From Dromaius novaehollandiae (Eukaryota > Chordata > Aves > Casuariiformes > Dromaiidae), in the NCBI RefSeq assembly GCF_036370855.1, contig NC_088099.1, positions 92,195,820-92,259,819 of the forward strand: 64,000 bases of DNA, written 5' to 3'. Position numbers and translations under genes: made by a program. Shown piece after piece: positions 50,301-64,000 of this stretch. Numbering within the stretch: position 1 is the stretch's first letter; the number at the start of each line of letters is the position of its first letter. The notes under the pieces are model-generated. The model worked only from the letters and a program-made list of their open reading frames with translations. It had not been told where the DNA came from and ran no database searches.

Positions 50301-53300
50301 ATATTTTAGTCAGTCAAGGGTGCTTGATGTAGGACCATCATAGTAACTAACCTCAAATGTGAAGAATCATAATGCATCTTAAGCAGAGGAACTGCAGATG
50401 GCACAGAAACAACCTTTCTAGACTATAAGCCGTGAGGTCAAGTTATGACTGCTCTAGATACTCTACTGTCTACCACCTGCATACCAGTATGTGTTATGAA
50501 TGTCATCCACAGAATACACGTATATATTTTTGGTTTAACATGCTAGGTGAAAAAATGAATAAATTATGAAATTTTTTAGTTATGATGATATATAAAATTG
50601 GCCTAAACCCAAAGATATAAGGATTTGTTTAAATGCAAATTTGAACCATGTAATATTTTGCGGTTAGAGCATTCAATATGGATGTAGTTCAGCTCATACG
50701 GAGTGTTATTGTAGACAGAACAGTACCTGTTCTAGTTATAGTGGGTATAGCAGCAATATCTAATGTGTCTCTGTCATGAACTGAGCAAAAAATCTTTGAG
50801 ATAATTTAATTTCAAAATCTCTCTTTTAAAAGCTGCTCACATTTTTTTGACTTCGTAAACAGCAGTTATTTATCAAAATGGATTTAAATACTGTAGATTT
50901 GTTTTGATTAATGAAAAAATAATAACCTGACTTTTAAACAGAGTGATGAGTGACTTTAAATTTAAATTGTTTTCAGATCCATTTGAGAACTTAAAAGATT
51001 AGGTCAGAGTTCCAGCTGGCTTCTTAAAGTGATTAGAGCACTGTCTTCAGCTCTTCAGATCATAATTTTAGATGTGTAAAAAGACATCTTAGAGAAGTAA
51101 AACAAATTTAACAGTTGGAGAGCCTCCAACAAAGTTAATGCAAATGTCTGTCGGCTGTACGTAGTATGTATAGAATCAAAGCTCATTTTGGCCAAGTGTT
51201 TGCCTGTAGCTTTAGGAAGACTTTGCCAGAGAATTGGCATTGATTTTTCTCTAGAAATTTTTGGTTCAGTTCTTTGATTTTATGTGAGGAAGATGCTCAG
51301 ATTTATACCAAAATGTGCTAATGTTGTTAGCTTATTTAGTTCAGATATAGCCAGTTAATCATAGTATTAGTTCTTTGTATGGACAGTCTTAAAGGAATCA
51401 CAGTTTTAACAGGATAACTTTAACATTCAAATGCTAACAGTTTTGTGAATAATGCATGACTAGGAGTTAATTTCTAAAAACTCAGCTACTTGGGTTTGGT
51501 TATGACCACAGTTGTTATGAAATGTCTGACAAAGCAGTATAATATTTGACACAGTAGGAATAGTAAGGACTTCTCAAAGTGGATCTCTCCAGCTTGCATC
51601 TGTGGACTACTTTTTTTATTAAACTGAATTTGCAAATTTTCTGAAGTTACTAAAATGCAGTTTCATTGATGTACAGCTTTTTTCCATCCTCGTTTCTGAT
51701 TTGACATTATGCTCAGAATTTATTAGTAATTTGAGGTGTCATGTGAGCTTTGGTCAATAAAGGAGTTTGCTGAGGATGTCTACTGAATGACTGGAGAGTG
51801 GTGCAAGTTTTATCCTGAGGAAGCAAAACATGCTCTATATTTAAAGTCAGATTGATTTGAAACCTAAAATTACTGACACTCAGTGTAAAACACAAGTGAC
51901 ATACTGAATTAGATGAAATAACTAAAATGTCTGTCAGTTCTTCAGACCATCTGTAGTGCAGTGCAAAGGCACATAGATGTTCATCTACTAATTTTATGCT
52001 GCTGTTGTTGATGTGACTGATGAAACCTGGATTAACAACATGCCCAGGACATGCTTGCTGCCTATATTACTTATCCAGGTCCTAAGTGAGTTGTATGTAC
52101 TGTACTGTTATGGGTTGCCACAGTTTGTACCCAAGATAGATGTTTTAAAGGTGGTTTAGTGAAATCGAGCAAGCTGTTGTTGACTTCTGTCACATCTTAA
52201 AAAGTCTGAAGAATTAAAAAATTGCAAAGGGGTTTTGAAAACTTTTGACACGTCTATGCTTCCTCATTCTGGGCTGCCTGTTGTGCTAGTCTTGGGTCCT
52301 TGGTACCAAACAAGATAAACAGTCTTGGCTGCTGGTTTGTCCCATCATGTTGCACAAGTCCTTCAGGGGAAAAAAAAAATCTCTCACTGATATTCTGATG
52401 CTTATTTCCAGAATCTCATGCTTCCTATATTTAAATATGATAAGAAGAATACTGAATACTGTCTGAAGTTTTTACCTTTTTCCTCTACTTAACTTTTATG
52501 AAAGTCTTCTAATGGAGTCATGTTCTTCATCCTGAATGAGAGCAGTGAACTTTGAACTATTAATACACGTCTTCTCCAAAAAGTATCAGTTTCTCCCAGT
52601 AATTTTATTTGTTTTAAGATCTACTAATAAGAAAGATACTTATCTCCTGGTTTTCATGCAGATCAGTTGCTAAATATTTGTGGTGGACTGAATGGCCCCT
52701 ATATAACTTGCTTCTTTTGAAAGCTTTCCCAAGAAACCTAACCTTTGTTTTCAGCTTCCAGTGCTGTTGAAAAGCAGTTTTTCATTGATTCATAGTGCTA
52801 AATAAAGAAATGTCTGTATTACCTGTCTAAATATGTGTGATACAGTATCAGCAGTACTATAGCTAATAAACCATTCCCTATCAAATGGTCAGAGAGGGAG
52901 TGGTTTCTCCAGTCTGTTTGCCTTCTTGTCTCCTCCTTTGCACTTCCCTCTCTCCAGAAAGCTTATAGTATTTGTGTGTTGATGATACGTATGTGCTTGC
53001 ATGTGTGTACTAAGCTCGTATTATACTACTTGTTACAAGTAAAAAGTGCACCACTTAAAATAGATCAATCCAGAAACTCACTAGTAACTACTGATATTTC
53101 CTAGTTCTTTATGCATGTTTCTTTTTAAGGTAATATGTAGTTTACTGGAAGCATGCAATTGCGCTAGTTGACTGGCAAGAACAGTTACATCTGAAGTCGT
53201 TGGAGGTTTTAAAATATTTCTGAGGGTTGTTTTTTCAGGAGTGGTTTGTTTTTTTTTCTTTTAAGAGATGCAATCATAGAAGAGCATATGAAATGATACA

Positions 53301-54259
53301 TTAATGTTTTATCTCAATTTGGGAGAAATTATGTAAGTCCTAGAACAACCACTTCAAGTTCATTTGCTTTTCTGCTAGGTTATAATTTGTTATTCTAGCT
53401 TGTTCTTTCCTTCTTTGAGAGATCCATTGATGTTATGTGACTTCTATGAAATTCCTGTTCTGTCCCCTCCTGATGCATTGTGTTAACACAGCAGTGGTTC
53501 TTGGCATTAATTTTGAAGTCTGCATGCAAATGTGGGGGAGTTCAGCTTTCAATCTGGTCCTTTTCTCTGTGGAAGAAATGGTGTTAGTGGCAGCTGCTTG
53601 TATTCTCAGTGTCTAGCTAGCAAGGGGTGCGTGGATTTGGCTGCTAGGACCATATGTCATGATAGACTGCCCAAACAGTTAATTCATAATTTCCTGTATA
53701 GAAGAAATCGCAGGCTCGATGAAAGCATCCCTTAGACAGGAAAAACAGATGGACCATGCTGAAGTGAACATACTTTATGTTACACTGAACTACAGGTGAT
53801 ATTCCTGCACTTGGTAAACTTGGGGTTGAAGAATAAACAGGATCTGTGAAGGGCTGCCTGAATGAAGATATAGGACATGAATATAATTGGGGAGAATACA
53901 TTAGAATTCAGTGAGATTATTTTACAGGTTAGAAATTGAAAGAGTTCATACTAACAGTAAATTAGCCTTGAGGTTCTGAGCTAATCTTCAATTATCCACT
54001 TTGAGATATCCTAAAGGTCCCCTCCCTCCTCTTTTTAAAATAAGGTCAGCGAGCCATTGGAGTTTATAGCTGACATTTTTTTAAAAAGTAAAGAATAAAA
54101 TTGCTAATGAGTGCTGCTTGGCCACTGCCAAAAACTTCTGTTGTTTTCCCGTAGAGTAACAAATAAAAAGCTGCTATTTTTTTTAAGAATTTTTTTCTTT
54201 GAGAGCAAGCTTTGATAATATATATTAAATCTTCTTTTTTTTCTTCTTCCTCAATTTAG

Positions 54260-54356
54260 AATGACTTTTCCCATAGTGACTGCATGTCCAATAATGAACG
54301 AACCACAGCACCTCATGATGGACTACCGGTGGCTTCCCATAGACCTCAACGAGAAG
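54260..54356 (+). CDS. ZCCHC2: ZCCHC2 coding exon 2 (residues 310-341 plus 1 nt)
   Basis: A 97-nt exon between a T/C-rich acceptor ending in TTTAG and the donor AAG|GTATGT. It continues exon 1 in phase 0 and reads NDFSHSDCMSNNERTTAPHD followed by GLPVASHRPQRE, leaving one base (G) of the next codon. The match to the known ZCCHC2 sequence at this position (DGL-V-HR-QRE before the PX domain) and the exact phase fit identify it. The segment is Ser/Asn-rich and probably a flexible linker. It contains one in-frame ATG (54284-54286) that could start a shorter protein if an alternative first exon is used. Confidence 0.92.
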
Positions 54357-55470
54357 GTATGTAGTCTAAAGTTTCTTTTGAGAAATGTTTTGAGGTTTTT
54401 TGAAAGTTAATGTCAGCTTGGAGTTGTAGAAATCTTACTTCTCTCTTACCACTCATTCAGTTGAGAAACTGCAATGATGGGTAAGTATAATAGCTTCTCT
54501 GCTACCTACTTGGTCTCTTCTTTATTATGACAAGTTGTCATTCTACCTAGCTGCTAACTGCTAATGATTGCATTCATTAAAGCTGATTGCAAATGGGCTT
54601 CCTCCTAAAAGAGAGATGGCATTTGGGAGAAGTCAAGAAAGTTTAACAGGACTATATTAACATTGTTCTGCTTTTTGAAGCAAAACTAAACATGGAGATA
54701 CTGTGAAGCAATGAATGGCTTTTGCTGTTTGATTCAGTTGTATGACTAGTCTTAAAAAAACAGAAAAGAAAAAAAAAGCATGTGTTAGGGGCTTTTATAT
54801 AATTGGTAGCTTGGAGAAGTGAGAGGCTTTCTATAGAGAAGTAAGTCACCTTTTGGCTCTGTTGGGGAGAATAAGGGCAAACAGAACTCTTCTGTACAAT
54901 TGCCAGTACAGTTTCTTCTCTTTGAAGAAATGAGCATTATTGAAAACAGATTTATTCTTACCCTTTATTCTCCAACAAGATTAACAAATCACTTGTCTAC
55001 TCAAAAATTAGCTTACACTATCCTACAGATAGTGAAGAGCTAGCAATTTGGGAAGAAGTATTGCTTTTCCTTTTGTCTTCGTAAATGTCCCTTTGTCTGT
55101 ACTGTAGAGATTTAATTACGCTTCCAAGGCAGGCAATTTGAGAGTTTTAATTCCTTGCAAAAATCACAGGCAAAGGTTATGGCAGATTACACACAACAGA
55201 CCAGTTTCAAATCCCTTTACAGAGGTTTAAGTACGAAGCGTTCATATTCACAAATTGGAAACACAAAAGGGAGATCATCGCTAGCAACACTCTTGAATGA
55301 TGTAAATGAAGAACAGAAAAGTTGAATTGAATCTAGCGACATGCTTAAATATTGCTCAGTATTTGTATTACCATAGTTAGAAATGACAGTGAAGGTTCAG
55401 AATTATTTTGTGATATTTGCTATATAAATACATGACAAAGGGAGTCCTTACTACAGAAAGATCATCACTC

Positions 55471-55579
55471 GGTTAGAAATAGCTCTGATGATAAAACATT
55501 TCTTTTTTTTCTCAGTTCTGATAAATCTGGTTAGAAATAACTCTGATAATAAAACGTGTTTTTTATTTTCAGTTCTGAT
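55471..55579 (+). repeat. Tandem duplication of about 52 bp carrying a 3'-splice-site-like end
   Basis: Copy 1 (55471-55522) and copy 2 (55529-55579) both run from GGTTAGAAATA-CTCTGAT-ATAAAAC through a T-rich tract to CAG and TTCTGAT. They differ at a few positions and are separated by AAATCT. Each copy contains a polypyrimidine tract followed by CAG (ending at 55515 and 55572), so each looks like a splice acceptor with an upstream CTCTGAT branch-point-like sequence. No reading frame follows that fits ZCCHC2. Confidence 0.85.
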
Positions 55580-55626
55580 GTCTGTTTTGTATAATTCTCA
55601 ACTGGTGCTTGTGATGGAAGCAGCGT

Positions 55627-55641
55627 TATATATATATATAT
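55627..55641. repeat. (TA)n microsatellite
   Basis: About seven perfect TA units in intron 2, shortly after the tandem duplication. Confidence 0.9.
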
Positions 55642-57702
55642 GTATGACTTAATCACACTGAATGTATGTGTGTGTCAAAATAGATTTAGAGGTGCAAGAC
55701 TCCTTACTGTCTTGTATATTCAAACATTTCTTCTTGGTCTAGCTGTTTAAAATGTTTAAAACTTGATTATGGAAAAAGTTTTAAAGCAGCCTATTGAAAC
55801 TGCAGAACTAAGGATGTGCGGCAACAATACTGCAATTACCTGTTGTATTACTTACTAAGCTCCAGCATTTACAAGCAAAAGAAAAAACCCTAAAAAACTA
55901 AAAAAGTTAAACATTTTATGGTGTAAGAAAATTTCTTTATACTTGAGGACAAATACATTTAACTTTAGTTTAAAATAAACACAATCTCTTTAGAAAAGAA
56001 GGTTGTCTGTATGTGAATGTTAATGGTGGTAATTAGTTTTCATAATTATGTGTGTTAAATATATGGATGCAGTGAAATAATGCAACTTCAAAATGCTATT
56101 CTCAGTTCCGGTCACGGGAACCAACATTTTTTATTAATTTAAGCATATTAACTGATGGTATCCATTTTAGCATTGGCTATTAAGAAACTTCAGTGGGCTA
56201 AAATTAGTATTATGCATTACTCCTTTTTCTAACAGGGCATTTTTCTACGGCAGATATGTAAAAATTAAAGTCACTGAACATTTGACTTTTCATAGTATAC
56301 AGATGTATGTTATTACCTAGTATCCTTAACTCATCTCAGATTTCTTTGGTTATGGAATAATTAGTTGTCTTTAGCTGCTAAAAACAAACTGATTGTTCAG
56401 TTCTTTTACTCCCAGGTAAAGGGCTACAGCCAGTGTACACCATTCCAACTCAGTATTTGTCAGCCTTTCTAATACAGAAATTGAGAGCTATAGTACTATG
56501 GTTAGGCTTATATGCTTGCTTATTATTCTATTAAGGAGATTGTTAATGCTTAGCTCTCTTTTTCCTAGAACTGCCATGTTCAGATGGGGATTCTGGTTTT
56601 ATACTTTAAACATCTTAAATGAATTCTGTTATAGTTACAGTTAAATTAAGATGGTAATTAGCTAATCTGCAAGAATAAGCTTTTTAACAAACACTCACAG
56701 GAGGCTGTACTTCTCAATATATTCCATGTAAAAGTGCAGTTAAACATTGAAAGGAAAATGTGAGCTGGTAAGACACCAGAAATAACGTTTCAAAAGCATT
56801 GAAAGGAAGCATTGATGATGTTGGGTTGATAAAGAATTGTTTTTAGCTAAAATTGTTTACATTTCAAGATGAGTTAATGTTTGTAAAGGAATAAAATTTT
56901 ACTGAATTCTTAGGGAAGGAAAGGGAAAAAAAAAGTGAAAAACCCATCTTGGCTGCACGATGATTTTTATGAAGAATATTACCTGAACAGTGTTCTGTCC
57001 CCAAAGAAAATCCCCAGACACTGAGAGCCTTACAGTGCCATTTCTTACCAAGTTACAGCCAGAACTTATCTATTATACAGTAGGCTATGGGGAAGGAATG
57101 TTAAAGTACTTTGGAGTACCCGCCTCCTTTTTCAGTTCAATCCAATCTAATAACATTCTCTACAGTATTATCGTAGTAGCTTTCTTCCTCTGCTCTTCCC
57201 TTTTCTGTCTGCTAACGCTTACTTCTGTCTCCTTCAGGTCTTCCCCAACTATTGTCTTCCACCTTGGTGCCTTTCAAAAATCTGGTCCTTCTGTCTTAGT
57301 TTGCTCTCACTGCTACTCGATGTTTCAGAAACATGGAGATGGAAGGCACTGTTGCTGGCTTTTCTGAGCATTTGTTACTACTTGGAATAAAGACACAATT
57401 TAACTTTGCTTAACTGTCATCTTGCTTGTAGCGATTACAAGGCCCGTTGTTGTATTTATGCAACATTAGGCCCAAAGAAGATCTTGGGTAATGAACAAAT
57501 TCTTGTAATTTGCAATGAAATGGGTTGTAGTCAGGCCAGAGAAATACTTCAAGAACATGGCTCCCCCTGCCCCCTGCAGTTTGTTATAGTAAAATAGCAT
57601 CTGAGAAGGAGTGGGGTTGTGTGAGTCAGTAAATAGCATATGGTGATTCTCAGAGTAGCTAGGTAATACATTTTCAAAATGCAATTTTAACATAAACAGT
57701 AA

Positions 57703-64000
<6,298 letters not shown>

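Noticed and set aside
56990..57367. 125-codon plus-strand open frame in intron 2
   Set aside because: It lacks suitable flanking splice sites and homology. Exons 2 and 3 of ZCCHC2 already join in frame without it.

Overview
The window is vertebrate nuclear DNA, most likely from a bird. It has split genes with GT-AG introns, CpG-island promoters, low repeat density, and a well-preserved CR1 LINE at the right edge that ends in the avian-type 8-bp repeats (CACAGAAT on this strand). Nothing looks bacterial, plasmid or phage. The species cannot be fixed from the sequence alone.

Only one protein-coding gene can be supported: the 5' part of ZCCHC2 (zinc finger CCHC-type containing 2) on the + strand. 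Four coding exons are visible: 39982-40908, 54260-54356, 57719-57795 and 60258-60329. They join in frame (phases 0, 1, 0) to give residues 1-391: a low-complexity, Gly/Pro/Ala-rich N-terminus, the conserved ZCCHC2 N-terminal region and the first part of the PX domain. The rest of the PX domain and the C-terminal CCHC zinc knuckle lie beyond the right edge.

Layout. 1-39000: about 39 kb with no recognisable gene. It holds microsatellites, two convergent CR1-type LINE ORF2 remnants (about 3630-4780), older CR1 scraps near 7.5 and 12.4 kb, and several MIR-like ancient repeats. 39050-40950: CpG-island promoter, 5' UTR with two small upstream ORFs, and exon 1. 40909-54259: intron 1 (13.35 kb), with a second CpG island at about 43590-44330 that resembles an independent promoter. 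54260-60329: exons 2-4 with two introns. 60330-64000: start of intron 4, ending inside an antisense CR1 copy from 63030.

No undescribed multi-gene system is visible. The observations most worth checking are the second CpG-island promoter in intron 1, the overlapping upstream ORFs at the ZCCHC2 start, the weak exon-1 donor followed by a 120-codon open intron, the duplicated 3'-splice-site-like unit in intron 2, a four-tract G-quadruplex motif upstream of the promoter, and two perfect inverted repeats upstream of the gene.
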